Shown here piece after piece: positions 1 through 11,156 of a DNA stretch of 64,000 nt (position 1 is its first letter; each line of letters starts with the position of its first letter). A program made the translations under genes and the position numbers. Origin of the DNA: Diphasiastrum complanatum. Taxonomy: Eukaryota; Streptophyta; Lycopodiopsida; Lycopodiales; Lycopodiaceae. The stretch lies in contig CM055107.1 of NCBI GenBank assembly GCA_029204225.1, positions 20,465,997 to 20,529,996 on the forward strand, read 5' to 3'. The notes under the pieces are model-generated. The model had not been told where the DNA came from and searched no databases. It saw only the letters and a list, made by a program, of their open reading frames with translations.

Positions 1-1
1 A

Positions 2-180
2 TTTTTGAATGGCTTTCTAGATGAGGAACTCTATATGGAGCAGCTAGAAGATTACATAATAGCAGGACATGAAGACAAGGTTTGCAAGTTGGACAAGGCA
101 ATATACGGACTTAAGCGAGCACCTAGGGCATGGTATGTGAGGATTGATACATAGTTTGAGGAGCTTGATTCAATGTTTGA
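2..180 (+). pseudogene. Ty1/copia reverse transcriptase remnant, upstream part
   Basis: The first frame reads a copia reverse-transcriptase block: a stretch like NGFLDEELYMEQLEDY followed by VCKLDKAIYGLKRAPRAWY, the well-known segment before the catalytic YVDD box. It runs off the left edge. An in-frame TAG follows at about 152, and the homology stops near 180, where a GGTTCGAAC-rich insert begins. The catalytic half resumes at about 1195, so one RT pseudogene has been split. It encodes no working enzyme. The copia assignment is firm; the element's outer limits lie outside the window. Confidence 0.85.
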
Positions 181-1190
181 TAGAGTTGTGGTTCGAACCC
201 TGAACTGCGGTTCGAACCGGCCGGTTCGAACTGCGGTTCATTTCGAACCGCTGCTAATGAAAATCCTTTTTTTTAATCAAGAGTAAGACCAACATCCATG
301 CATGTAGGTAATGGAAATTTTTTTTTTCTCAAAATCATCACTAATGTGCATCTCTGCATCGTGATCTAAAAATCAAGTACCGAATTGTTGAAGTAACACG
401 TTGACAGGTGACCACAGGTCATAGTTGTACGAGTTTATGTGCTTGTCTGAGGTCTCCCATCTAGATTCTAGATGCAATTTAAAACTGGAGGAAGGACTGA
501 ACCTGACATAAAACTTTAGCATGCCTCAGCCCTCTTGTATCTAGATTCTATCAGCTGCCTGATGTAGTATCTTGCCTAGTCTCATTAACACATGTCACAT
601 GTCAACTTTGTATCTCATGAATTAATATTAGATCACGATTCACATGTGTCTTCGTATCTCATGTACCTGCCCTTGGTTCTCCTCTATACTAACTATAAGT
701 GACTGAAGTTGTAAACGCTCACCGAGGACTAACCTGACATGTTACCTCCTACCTATTGAATAGGAAACAGTTTGCCACAGTCTAGAAATCAGACTCAATA
801 TCCATTGCCCAAGACTATATGGCATATTCGAAAGCCATGCTCACCCTCAACTTTGGGAGGTTGCACTGTGCAGCCAGTGTATCAATTTATCTACAGTCCA
901 CTAGACACTAATTGTGGCATTCTTTACTAATGACCATTAAGGTCCCATAATCCATTCCACCAAGTAAATGCCTTGCCTGATTTGAATGATCATTGATTAT
1001 AATCTACTCAGAGCTTATGCATCAATTTATGCCTGTCTCAGTAATGTGAATCATGATTAAGGCTCAGAAAGAATCAAATTTCAATAAAAATATAAAAAAC
1101 ATAAAATCGGTTTGACGGTTTGAACCTGGCCCATTCGATTCAAACGTGGTTCGTACCATCAAAACGGCCGGTTCGAACCATGTAATTAGA
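181..1190. mobile_element. GGTTCGAAC-rich non-autonomous DNA-transposon-like insert
   Basis: About 1 kb without coding potential interrupts the copia RT. Its left end (about 187-250) has four or five copies of GGTTCGAAC/GGTTCGAACCGG-like motifs. Its right end (about 1105-1180) has the same motifs in inverted orientation. A second, shorter copy in the opposite orientation lies at 22253-22890. The subterminal inverted repeats and lack of coding suggest a MITE or a non-autonomous hAT- or Mutator-like element. The flanks share only a loose AGAGT-like match, so the target duplication is unproven and both boundaries are approximate. Confidence 0.55.
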
Positions 1191-1194
1191 CATT

Positions 1195-1545
1195 AGCTTG
1201 GTCTTTAGAGTAGTAGTACAGACCCTACACTTTATGTTATGGTAAAAGATGACTGTTATTGTAGTGATGTATGTTGATGATCTTATCATCACATGTTCTA
1301 ATAAAGTTTTGATTTGGAATATTAAGAAAGATCTCTCATTAGAGTTTGACATGAAAGATCTTTGGTTCACTGTTGGGATTGAGGTATGGAGAGTAGCACT
1401 TGGTCTATTTATCTCTAAGTATGCACATGAACTTCCTAAAAACTTTGGGATGTCAGAATGCAAACCTATTTCAACTCCATATGATTGTAGATGTAAGCTT
1501 ACGAAAGCTGAGGAAGATCATACTCCCCCAACTGACTCCCCCAAT
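1195..1545 (+). pseudogene. Ty1/copia reverse transcriptase remnant, catalytic part
   Basis: Downstream of the insert the RT continues with DPTLYV at about 1218. After a frameshift comes the catalytic box in VVMYVDDLIITCSN (about 1264-1305), then the downstream block with FDMKDLW and FGMSECKPISTPYD. Together with 2-180 this is a classic copia RT. It is dead: split by an insertion, frameshifted, and without RNase H downstream. Homology fades at about 1545, where a short motif (GGCATGGAAAAGACATTA) and a TTTC-rich run begin. Confidence 0.85.
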
Positions 1546-1550
1546 GGGCA

Positions 1551-2070
1551 TGGAAAAGACATTAATAAAGCTTTCTTTCTTTCTTTCTCCTGTAGATGAT
1601 GGACCTGCTGCTGTGGCTGATGGTGGCTGTGGTGGGCTTGGCTCTGTCGATGAAGTGCGTGATCCCGATGGAATTGGCCGTGATGGCCCTGCTGCTGTTG
1701 CTGCTGCTGCCGATGGAGGCCGTGATGGGCCTGCTACTGATGAACTAGGCCATGATGGCCCTGCTCCGCTGCTACGATGCTTGATCTTGTGCCAATAGAA
1801 CCCAACTGCCCACCAATCTGTACCTTGGGCCCAGTCGCTGCTGCTGCTCCTCAATATGTGCTCAGTAGGCGCTCTCGCTCAGGTGCAGGAACTGACATGC
1901 ATGGGGAAATGCCCAAGGTCCACCCATCTGGCCTGGTCAAACCAAGCAAGTGTGCTCTGATCCTCGTCAAACCAAGAAAGTGTGCTCTGATCCTCGTCGC
2001 CGTGCCACCTCTGACCATAGGGCCTATGTTATTTACATTAGCTATAGAAAAATTTGGCATGTAGTAGGGC
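1551..2070 (+). other. GC-rich triplet-repeat region, no recognised gene
   Basis: A GC-rich stretch of imperfect repeats of GATGGCC/CTGCTGCTG type reads open in several frames on both strands. One plus frame (1596-1748) encodes a short, very hydrophobic peptide rich in Leu, Val and Met. Codons are biased by the triplet repeat, so open frames are expected by chance. No conserved domain is recognisable. It may derive from a low-complexity linker of a retroelement. Confidence 0.4.
1936..1995. repeat. 30-bp tandem duplication
   Basis: Two adjacent 30-bp copies of GTCAAACCAAG(C/A)AAGTGTGC plus CTGATCCTC, at 1936-1965 and 1966-1995, differ at one position. No function is apparent. Confidence 0.9.
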
Positions 2071-2304
2071 ACTTCAGGTCTATTATAGGATTTTGATTAA
2101 GTATTCAACTTGAGAATTCACCAAGTATAGAATCTAGATTTAGGTTAAGCTTTTTGTTTTTACCTAAGTTAGACCAATTTTATTTAATAAGGTGATACGC
2201 TATCCTCCATAATTCCATTTTAGCAGGTTTCAGACTTATGATTAATCTGAAATGTTCTCCTTAGTACTTATAAGATTAGTTTACTCCTCTTTTGAATTAT
2301 GCTC

Positions 2305-2308
<4 letters not shown>

Positions 2309-2352
<44 letters not shown>
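2309..2352. repeat. (CT)n microsatellite
   Basis: Uninterrupted CT dinucleotide run of 22 units. Confidence 0.97.
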
Positions 2353-2355
<3 letters not shown>

Positions 2356-2689
2356 ACGGAAACCTTTTGCAGCAAAAGTGGAAAAAGCAGTCTCGTTTTG
2401 TATTGGTTTTTATTTTATTTTTTATTTCTATTTGGAAAAAAAAAATCTGATTCGAACAGGTTCGTTCGATTGGAACCTTTTTGAAAAGGCATTTCGTTGT
2501 TCAAAATACGATTCTAAGAAACATTGGGCATGCCATCCTGATAGGGTTTGAATCGAGATACTTTTTGTGACTATGGGTACACCCAATTTTTGATAGGCGA
2601 GCATTTTGGTTAACATAATATTATGCCCTATCCTTTTCCCTTGAAACATTTTTTCCATATCATACTAATAATGTGTTGTAGCTTGCACT

Positions 2690-3110
2690 TGTAAGAACTT
2701 TGGGTTCTACATATATTATCGAATGTTGTTGGAAACACACATAAGCATCACAAATGACTAAATTTGGTAGTAGAATGCTTCTTACTCATGTGTACAAACT
2801 CAAACATTGGGAGGTACCTTTGGCATTGGTCTCTTTCTTGGAAACATATGCTCTCAACATAGCATAACATTGATATAAAGTTTTTGTCATATTAGTCCAA
2901 ATGCCATTCTCATTTGAGTTCTTTGTCAAATTTGGGGCTGGTTGGTTTTTGCCAGTTTTTTCTATCTTTAGAGGTGTATTGTGGCCATGAGCTATTCTTT
3001 TTAGTTGGGTCTTGAGAAAGTTGAAGCAACAAAATGTAATTTTTGTTAATTCTTCTTTGAGAAAGTAGGAACTTTATTTGATTGGCTTTGGTCTTCAGTT
3101 CTAGCATTCA
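2690..3110 (-). pseudogene. Degraded Ty3/gypsy integrase remnant
   Basis: On the minus strand this stretch matches the integrase region of the better preserved gypsy element at 12481-17265. The segment at about 2795-2860 (AACTCAAACATTGGGAGGTA, then GGAAACATATGC) is nearly the same as 13640-13705. A weaker match at about 2890-2960 corresponds to 13955-14010. No open frame of useful length remains. The call rests on DNA similarity inside the window. Confidence 0.55.
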
Positions 3111-4780
3111 TCATAAACAAGTCTGCCCTTCACCTCTGGAAAAGTGATAGAAACTTAGTATGTTGGTATTTGTAAAATGCATGGAAGGTATTGTGGATGT
3201 ATGCTTGTGCATGTGAACACCCTTGGGTACTAACAAGGTGAGTAGGTATGTCATATCATTTGGTCCACACTATGCATGATGGAGTTTCTGGTCTGAGACT
3301 TTGTGGATGGACTCCATAGGGTTTAATTTTGCACATTTCTTTTGTTAATTTTGGTTACTATCCTAGACATAACATGGGATAGATGAATGTTCTAGAAATT
3401 GTTTTAATGTGAAATGTGATTCCATGTTTGCGAGTTGTGTTCATAACTATGTTTGGCTTTGCATCTTCTTGTTAGAGGCTGACAATGTTTGGCTTTTGAA
3501 ACAATGACTCAATCAAAGCTACTTTTTGAGGGCCAGTATGGGTGTCATAAATTTTTTCCCCGTATCGAACCTCCTCAACAATACTATTACTTTTAATTAG
3601 AGTAAGTATTTGTGGCCATAGACCTTATTGGCATAGAAGATTTGGTGGTCATTTACCTTAATATGACTTTGGTGTGCTAAGAAGCAATTCATGAATGCCT
3701 GAAGTAAAATTATGTGAATATAAAAGGGCATCTCTTAATAAGGAGATCCTAATATGGGTGCATTGGCAGCATATTCAATAAGCTCATGAATAACCTAGAG
3801 CTCCATGTATGTGATTTCATAGATGCCCTTTCATCTTAAATACCATACAAAGTCATTGTACATCCAGTTTTGCATAAACTGACGGTCCAAGAAAGCCTGC
3901 ATGCCCTTGACATTTGATGGGATGAACATCTTCCTCAAAGATCAATTTTGGCATGTTAGACTCTCATTCCATGCCAAAATACTAGCTGTCCCAATAGGGC
4001 CCTTCTAGACAACGAATGCGCATTTCGAAAGATTTAGTGCATGGGCTCCCCATTTGACAAGGCAATCTTCGCCAAATCTTTCTCAACTGATTCAGTGTAA
4101 AAATTCGCCTAGGAAGTTATAGACATGATGATCATGGCCAGAGATATCATCCAAGATTGCTTCTGTGAAATGAAAATCAAAATAATCCTTGAATATGTAG
4201 GAATCAAAATTCTTGTGATCCACAGCAACACGTAATTTATACATTAATTAATTAAGTGAACTATATGGATATCAACACCTTGCACCCTAGGACATCATTA
4301 GTCTGCCTACTCAACCTCCAACTTTTCCAGAAGACGAGCACTGTGTGACATTGATTTAGAGGACTATTGAAGCATAGCCCAAAAGCATATGATATCTCAG
4401 CCACGTTGCTAAGAAGCGCAATAACCTCTCAAGCCTCAGCCTGAAACTCAAAGTATGACATACAAGACTAAGGATCGAAGAACAGTTCTTTGTTCTGTGA
4501 TTAGAACCATCCATTTCATAATTCTTATATCGTATACAATTTGATGCAGGAACTTGCTTTCTATATTCTGTCTACTTTGTATCTTTTTGAAAAAGATATC
4601 TTGTTAGTTTGTCATTCTTGCACCTGTTTTCTGTTAGGTTTTATACTATCTTGTATATTGTAAATGCTGTTAAAATTAAATTTGTATCCCATCTTTCACA
4701 AGTTGGTAATGCAATCTGCATGAGACCCTGCAAAGGCTTTTGGGTTTCTGGTGTAGGCTTGTGCATTTTAGGTGTATATG
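3111..4780. other. No gene recognised; repeat-derived DNA upstream of the MFS gene
   Basis: AT-rich DNA with stops in all frames. Parts of 3480-4330 read like decayed retroelement on the minus strand, but no motif is clear. The promoter and any 5' exon of the transporter at 4833 should lie here or farther upstream; I could not place a TATA box or a first exon with confidence. Confidence 0.4.
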
Positions 4781-4832
4781 AGTGGAAATGGACTTGATAC
4801 TGTTTAATACTATTTTCTTGTATTTTGACAGT

Positions 4833-5467
4833 ATGAAGCTCCTAGGCGTGACAGTAGGAGTGACATCCATTTCCTTGATGTTGATCAATTTGGCTGCCAT
4901 TCTGGAAAAAGCAGATGAGGGCCTGTTGCCAGCTGTTTACAAGGAAGTAGGACAAGCATTTAATGCCAGTCCCTCTCAGCTCGGCACCCTTACGTTTATA
5001 CGAGCCCTTGTACAGGCTATCTCTTCACCTCTGGCTGGCATTCTAGCAATCCGATACCATCGACCTTCTGTAGTGGGGCTTGGCACTTTGTTTTGGGGAT
5101 GTTCTACTGCAGCTGTTGCATTCTCACAAAATTTTTCACAATGTGCACTTTTCAGGGCAATCAATGGAATTGGTCTGGCTATTGTGATTCCAGCGCTGCA
5201 GTCATTTATAGCCGACAGCTACCTCGAAGAAACCCGAGGGGTTGCTTTTGGATGGTTGAGCCTAGTTGGATGCATTGGTGGTGTTGGTGGGAGCATGGCA
5301 GCAACTATTTTAGCTGCGCATAGCTTTGGAGGATTGCCTGGCTGGCGACTCGCATTTCTTTTGATGGCAATTGTAAGCTCACTAATTGGATGGCTGGTAC
5401 ATGTTCTGGTAGTTGATCCAAAGGGTCCTGCTCAATCGTCTCTTGCATTCAGCAGCAGTCTGGGAGG
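4833..5467 (+). CDS. MFS transporter, exon A (N-terminal half)
   Basis: Encodes the N-terminal six-helix half of a plant MFS carrier of the group that includes Arabidopsis At4g36790 and At1g78130. Diagnostic stretches are LINLAAILEKADEGLLPAVY at residues 18-37 (helix 1), RALVQAISSPLAGILAIRYH, RAINGIGLAIVIPALQSF and GVAFGWLSLVGCIGG. MFS proteins of this type are membrane transporters; the substrate of this subgroup is not evident from sequence. ATG 4833 gives a family-like start (MKLLGVTVGV). An acceptor TTTTGACAG ends at 4831, so a further 5' exon is possible. The exon ends at a consensus donor (G|GTGAGT at 5468) in codon phase 2. It joins 10458 in frame. All three exons total 1407 nt including the stop, giving 468 aa, a normal length for the family. 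There are no stops or frameshifts. Confidence 0.9.
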
Positions 5468-7659
5468 GTGAGTGCTTCAACTCTTCTGAGAGCTATGGGT
5501 TGGGCTTTTGATTATATTATGTAATATTTTTTTGTTTCCAGATTTGATGTGATTGTAAAGGTTCTCCTCAGTTGTTGAACTGACTGAAATGAAAATTCAT
5601 GCCATTGTGGAAAAATTCTCTCCACCAAATTTTTCTGCCAGGGTAACCCTAAAGATCCCTAATTTGGAATTTTGAATGTCCATAAGGATTTTTTACTGCC
5701 TCTAGAAAGATTGCCCTGATTTGTTAAGTCATTTTATTATATAGAATGAGACCTGAATTTTTTTCCACTGCAAGAAAATTCACGCTTAACCTTTATAGAA
5801 GGGAATGGTCTGCCTTCACTGGTGGTTTGGTTGATTTTTGAGGTTATGGCAAGTCACCAGCAAAGCTCACTAGGAAGACCAATCCCCTATATGTGAATGT
5901 TATGTTAAAACAAAATAACAGGCTTCAACAATATTATCTGTACTCCCACCAAGAATGTAATTGGTGACACATGGATATCAAGGAATGCTTTCCTATGAAG
6001 GAGCATTTGAAGTGAAATTACCGAAAAAAAACTGTTAATAGCTTGGAACCCAACTGTACGTTTTAGCATCCATCTTCTCAGAGGCAAGGCATCCTTAAAT
6101 CAAATTCAATGCATTTCCATATATCCCTTAATTTGATGGAAAAAGTCTCTTTTCAAGGGTTGGAAGGAACAAAAAACTTCTGAGTCTTCCGGTTACAATG
6201 AGAATGTTGCATTTGAAGTGTCCACAGTACATCCACTAAAAGCTTGAAAAAGAGAAATTTCTCAAACTTTCTGGCCCCCCTTATGAGCAGACAGTTCTCC
6301 TTTCCATACCCAGTTAGCTCCTATTATGCTGTTGACAACTTGATAATCTCGTTAAGAACCCACCACCATATAAACTGTATGGGGCCCAAATTTGGCAATT
6401 TAGTCATGTACTCAAGTGTCTTATGACATTTCTATGGAGGCCTAAAATTGGGCATACGGTAGTGATTGGAGACTAGCAACCCTAAATGGAAAATAAAGAC
6501 CATTCCACGAGTGCTTGCTTGTTAGCTTTTGATAACAGAGATTCTTTGAGGGAGATTTTATGTACTTCTAATCCAAGGAAATGGGATCATACTTGATCTT
6601 GACTCTTGGCCACACTCGACACTTAAACCCGATTATCAAATCAACCTGATTCAATCTAAGCACGTGAATAGACTTGACTTAACACAAACTTCATCTAACA
6701 ATGGGTCCCGAATATTAAACTTCAAAACCCAATTGGACTTTAGACCTCAACTCTGAACTCTAGTTCGAACTTCAACTTGAACAGTAATTAGTATTCACAA
6801 TCTGGACTTCCAACTTGATCTGTATTCAAATATTGAAATTTCTAAGCCTATCTTCAAGACCTCTCTAATATGTTGCAAACAAGATGAAATAGTACACTAA
6901 AATGCTCCGACTGTCCTAAGTGACATCAAACTACTAATGTAAATGATTTGGACGTGATTCCCAAAACTGTTGCAACATCCAAAACTTCGCACGGCTACCA
7001 AAGGATCTTCACAAAGAAACGATGATTCAAGCACATTTGGTCGGTTGCTGAAGAGCTACCAGTAACCACATGCCAATAGATCACAGATTGTTCTAAATCG
7101 ATATCATTCAACCTTATATAGTCTAGTAACAAATCAAAAATTCTGTCTTGTTTTTCCCACCTTCAGGTTTTGATCTTATAAAGTATGATCTTTTGTAAGT
7201 CACTAGTTCCATTTTGTTGTGGCAGATGATTCATATTATTATCAAAACTTTATTAACTACGAAATGGGGACGAGGAGTTTGGCTCTTATCTTTAAGAATT
7301 TATGGATTCCTGGAATAAAGTTCCATCATTCATTTCTAAATTGATCCTTTGGCAATTCATTTTCTGGTTGACAAATCTATCAACATTCAAACTCAAGAAA
7401 AAAAAGAATTCTAAACTTAGAATAGGGCCTGTAGTACTAGCTCGCAGGCTGGCCGCAATAAACCTAGATTAACATGAGGGGTGATAAATGAACACTAATT
7501 CTAACAAGCTTTCCATGTATTACGGATCTTTTGATGGGTATGACCTCAAAAACTAGCTAGCTATGTTGGAGACTTACTTTCTAATGTTTTCGAACACTAA
7601 TCATCAACACATTTGCTTAGTATTACAATCTCGAAACTCTAAAGCGCTAGGTGCTGGTC

Positions 7660-8005
7660 ATCAAAGAAACCGAACACTCACAATTCACCCCGCCGTAGGA
7701 CCTAATCCGGGTCCACACTCCGAGCCCTGGCCCATGACCTGTAACAAGCAAGATCCGATCTCCAACCCTGACAACATGGCCTTCAGCCATCTCCTACCTC
7801 AGGCTAGCACTCCTGGCTGTGCACAAGCGCTCTCCATCCACCTTCTCCTAGGTAGATAGAATGAATGGATTTAGAGACCTCTCCCTGTATACCTCCGAGG
7901 TAGGAGCCTCCTGGCCTAGCACACATCTTGGATCACGACACGTGGTGAACATGCAGGTCCACGAGTCATTGTTCAAGTCAACGGGCCCAGTCATTGTTCG
8001 GTTTC
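7660..8005 (-). mobile_element. Divergent gypsy LTR remnant in intron 1
   Basis: This segment aligns colinearly with the LTRs of the gypsy element at 12481-12952 and 16913-17265. Shared blocks include CACCCCGCC(G/A)TAGGACCT, TCTCCATCCACCT and CCTAGGTAGA, plus a cacgtggtgaacatgcagg-like block. It is shorter and more diverged, with no partner LTR beside it. Most likely it is an old solo LTR or fragment of the same family in the same orientation. Confidence 0.65.
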
Positions 8006-8728
8006 TCGCTATCTGAGGTGTGCCCTTTCTGCTCCAAGAAATCCGATTTGAAACTCAAAATTGGTTGCAAAATTCTGGTTTCTGCCAAGTACCCCCCTCG
8101 TTGCCAGGGTAGCGGCCAATCTGTCTCCAAAAATCAGATTTGAAGACTTGAAACTGTGGGCAAAAGTCTGATTTTATCTTTAAAGACCCTCGCTATCTGC
8201 TTCACAGAACTGTGGCTCCAAAAGATTTGAATTTGGGGCCCAAAATTCCTGGGAATTTCTGATTATGGTTGTGCTCCCCCCTCGCTGTCAGGCAAGCAGC
8301 CTTCCTGCTCGAAATCCTTCCGATTTGAGGCCCACCTCTGTTCCAAAATTTCAGATTTGAATGAGTACCCACAGCGCTGAACCTGCACCTCTGAACTAAT
8401 CCAAGTTTTGCTCAAAACCAGAAGCTAACTCCCTGAATCTGCAATACTGACAAGTGAATGTATAGCGAAGGAGTTAAGGATCAGTTACTATCCTAAATCC
8501 GCTCAGGATTCAAGGAATTTCGCTTGAAAAACAGAAGTAGATCACTAATCTTGCAGCGCTGATGCTATACCAAAATTCTAACTCAAAACAAGTCAGAATT
8601 TCACTGAGGTCTGCTCAGTAGGAAGCTGTCCCTACAGCGCTGGTTCTGTCTCCTAATTCTTGAAAGTTAGAAAGAGATTCAGTACACTCTACTGACTTTC
8701 TCTATTGCTGCTACTAAGCTCCCAAAGA
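8006..8728. other. Unidentified repeat-like DNA
   Basis: No coding region. The block repeats motifs such as CCGATTTGAA / AGATTTGAA with AAAATTC, and twice a CCCCCCTCG(C/T)TG sequence. It lies just inside a minus-strand primer-binding site, so it is probably the leader of a lost LTR element. Confidence 0.4.
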
Positions 8729-9140
8729 TGGAGATGGCTCTGATACCAGTGTTAGAGGTCTCAACACCACAGTAGGGCAAACACTAACTGATCCACCCAA
8801 CCTTGCCTACTCCATGATATGGAGCAAGCTCCTCCTAGCCCAGTGTGAGGACTGGTAGCATGCATACTGCCAAGTGTCGGCCATGTGGCACTGACGTGGC
8901 CGACTGCACGTCGCTGACAGGGTCCCTAGGCTGTGTTAGGCCCGCCATGGCTATGGACCGTGCCGGGGCACACTACTCACACCGTCTTGCCCTGTTGGTT
9001 GTGTATGCTGCTGGACACGACCCTGACTGTGGTATCTGACCTCCTATGTTCTCTAGGGTTTGGCACTGGTTACGTGCTCGTAACACCTGGCATGGCTCAT
9101 ACTATATCCCCTCAAGCACCCCTTAACCCTGACACATCCT
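8729..9140 (-). mobile_element. LTR end and initiator-Met primer-binding site, minus strand
   Basis: On the plus strand GGCTCTGATACCA followed by GTGTTAGAGG is the reverse complement of an LTR end (CCTCTAACA) followed by TGGTATCAGAGCC. That sequence is complementary to the 3' end of initiator methionine tRNA, the usual copia-type primer-binding site. The LTR should run rightward from about 8750. Its far end is not clear; a CA-like border near 9130 is only a guess. Confidence 0.55.
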
Positions 9141-9889
9141 AAAGTCGACACATGGCAAACTTCATGCACAGTCGACACTTGCCACTTGGCAATACCCTGA
9201 CAATAGGCAAGCTAGTAGGTGAATTGTCTGACATGTGTTACTCATACATGGTATCACTCATGTATTGGACCAAGTGTCCTAGTGATACATGTCACGTTTA
9301 TCGGTCAACCCTCCCTACTTTTTAGGAGGTCAGTCTAGCAAACTCTCATGGGACCCAATATCCCCTTGGCCATCTTAGAATAAGTCACTATAACTAATAT
9401 TTACATTGCAATTTACAATTGTCTCCATAGGCCGATGGCTTAGCCATCAATTTAATAATTACAATTTACAATAGGCAAAGGGATTCAAAGTACATGTGAC
9501 ATAATATGATGGGCGCTATTCTATTTTGAGTATATTTAGTTAGAATAGATGTTGACTCAAGTCAAATTCGAGGCGCTTGATTTATAGCACCAATTTTGCT
9601 AGATATAGAGATTAGTTGCTTTCACCATATTTGCGTACAAGATTTTGGTGATTGCTTTTGCACTTTTAGACTAGGAGAATACTGTAAGTATGAGGTATTG
9701 CACTCCTACAGTATGATAAATAGTATGATGTGAGAGAGATTTCATTATTGATTTCTCTAGTTCCTACTGATCTATTGAGCGTGTTTATTTGGTGCTATTC
9801 TTTCTTTCTCTTGAATTGGTTGTGTGTGTGAGTTCTAATAAGATTTAGTCAACTCCATTCTAGGAATTGTAATCATTCCATCAAAGCTG

Positions 9890-10033
9890 TGTTGGAATAT
9901 CAATCCACACTCTAGAGAGACCTATCAAACAGGGCGAATAGCTCAGTGGTAGAGCATCCCTTCCGGTATGAGGGAGGTCCTGAGTTCGAATCCTAGTCTG
10001 TCCATCCATATTGTGACCTTTGGATTTCTAACA
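9890..10033 (+). mobile_element. Short LTR containing a tRNA-like sequence (TRIM-like)
   Basis: Starts TGTTGGAATATC and ends GGATTTCTAACA (144 bp). After TCG comes TATCAGAGCCAAG, a copia-type primer-binding site. LTRs of 100-250 bp are typical of terminal-repeat retrotransposons in miniature (TRIM). A partial second copy, from CACTCTAGAGAGAACTATC, begins at about 10150 after a purine tract (GAGGGGG at 10141), which would leave about 110 bp of internal DNA. The second copy lacks the first 18 bp and its 3' end is unclear. No target duplication was found, so the TRIM call is an inference. Confidence 0.5.
9932..10004 (+). ncRNA. tRNA-like sequence, copy 1
   Basis: 73 nt with tRNA layout: acceptor GGGCGAA pairing imperfectly with TCTGTCC, D arm GCTC/GAGC, anticodon stem TCCCT/AGGGA, and T loop TTCGAAT. 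The pol III A box TAGCTCAGTGG and a near-consensus B box AGTTCGAATCC are present. The anticodon loop would be 9 nt (TCCGGTATG) instead of 7, and the acceptor and T stems have mismatches. It is therefore unlikely to be a functional tRNA and is better seen as tRNA-derived sequence within a mobile element. Confidence 0.6.
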
Positions 10034-10173
10034 TCGTATCAGAGCCAAGTTAGACCTAACAGTTCATGGTGTCAAAGCCATGGTTAGGTGGCCCAAGTTG
10101 TGGGGTAGGTGACAACTAGGACCCCGATCGAGTGTGGCTTGAGGGGGTACACTCTAGAGAGAACTATCAAACA

Positions 10174-10245
10174 AGGTGGATAGCTCAGTGGTAGAGCATC
10201 CCATCCGGTATGAGGGAGGTCCTGGGTTCGAATCTTGATGACCCT
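10174..10245 (+). ncRNA. tRNA-like sequence, copy 2
   Basis: Second copy of the tRNA-like block, differing from copy 1 at about ten positions, mostly in the acceptor and T arm. A box TAGCTCAGTGG is intact and the B box is GGTTCGAATCT. The 3' acceptor strand no longer pairs, so this is a degenerate repeat. Confidence 0.6.
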
Positions 10246-10457
10246 AAAGAAATCGTGCTACACCAACATTTTCAACAAAATAACTAGACAAGCATTGTAC
10301 ACCTCATATGTAACTATGTCTAGCACTACATAGAGAGAATGTCAACGTAACTTTGTGGAGAATTTCTAATTTATGCATTTTAGTTTTTTTGACTTAAGAA
10401 TGACATTTTGATATGTTTTATCAAGCTCAATCTAATATGGCTTTTTACTATGATTAG

Positions 10458-10642
10458 GCTTTCTTACAAGAAAGTCGACAAGAGGAAGAGCACCTTGCTA
10501 CCAGAATTTTGGAGAGAGTCCTACATTGCAATAAAAGCTGTAATTAAAGTTCGTACTTTTCAAATAATTGTGCTACAAGGACTAGTGGGTTCACTACCAT
10601 GGACAGCTATGGTGTTTTTCACAATGTGGTTTGAGCTCATAG
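10458..10642 (+). CDS. MFS transporter, exon B (central loop and helix 7)
   Basis: Begins after acceptor ATGATTAG and ends at donor G|GTAAGC. Phase 2 in and phase 1 out match exons A and C exactly. It encodes residues 213-273 plus part of 274: the charged central loop (LSYKKVDKRKST), FWRES, then KVRTFQIIVLQGLVGSLPWT and AMVFFTMWFELIG. These are nearly invariant in plant members of this MFS group and form the start of the C-terminal six-helix half. No disabling change is present. Confidence 0.9.
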
Positions 10643-10984
10643 GTAAGCTCTTTCTCTAGTTTCTTTTCAAAAGCTCTTTCATCTTTTTAAAGTTCTTCAA
10701 GTGTGAACAATTCTTAAGTTTAGTGTAAGTTGACTCTATTGGGTTTTTTTACTGACTTCAAAACTGTGCAAGCATTACATTGCTTTTGGTCATCAAGTCA
10801 TTGCAAAGATGACAAGTAATCTATTGTGTACTCTCATGAGACAATTTTGTTGATAGAGAAATGCTTTGTGGACTTGTTGATCTCATTGGATTGTTGGTGT
10901 TTTGGCATTGCTAAGGTTGAATATGATTGGCATCATGGTGGTCAAATGATCAAATGAGAACATAGTTCCACTTAATGTCACAAT

Positions 10985-11150
10985 CAGGCCTAGTGGACCC
11001 ATGAGTCCCTACCAAGTTAATCTCATACTAACTTAGCTAACTCTAAGTTTAGTAGGCCTAATATAATAAATGACCATGGTTACACAACTCTCGACCTTTT
11101 GGGTCAAAGTAACCTATGGTAATGTAAGCAATTCCATTTACATTCCAACA
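10985..11150 (-). repeat. Copia-A 3' LTR, truncated
   Basis: Nearly identical to 20112-20275 (about 165 bp from GGCCTAGTGGACCC to CATTCCAACA). On the minus strand the LTR starts TGTTGGAATGTAAATGG. Homology stops at about 10985, while the partner LTR continues for roughly 290 bp more, so this 3' LTR has lost its distal part. This explains the missing target duplication. Confidence 0.8.
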
Positions 11151-11156
11151 CCGTCC

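Larger units (their letters stand above)
5468..10457 (+). other. Intron 1 of the MFS gene (4990 bp)
   Basis: Bounded by donor GTGAGT (5468) and acceptor TATGATTAG (ending 10457). 5468-7650 shows no gene, only AT-rich DNA with stops in all frames. 7660-8005 resembles the gypsy LTR family seen at 12481 and 16913. 8729-9140 has a minus-strand primer-binding site and LTR end. 9150-9889 has no gene. 9890-10245 holds two copies of a tRNA-like sequence in an LTR-like context. Confidence 0.85.

Noticed and set aside
4782-4832. Upstream in-frame ATG at 4782 as the transporter start
   Set aside because: The added 17 residues are unlike the family N-terminus and span a probable splice acceptor at 4831; ATG 4833 fits better.
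9932-10245. Functional tRNA genes
   Set aside because: Oversized anticodon loop, mismatched acceptor and T stems, and an LTR-like context; kept as tRNA-like repeats only.
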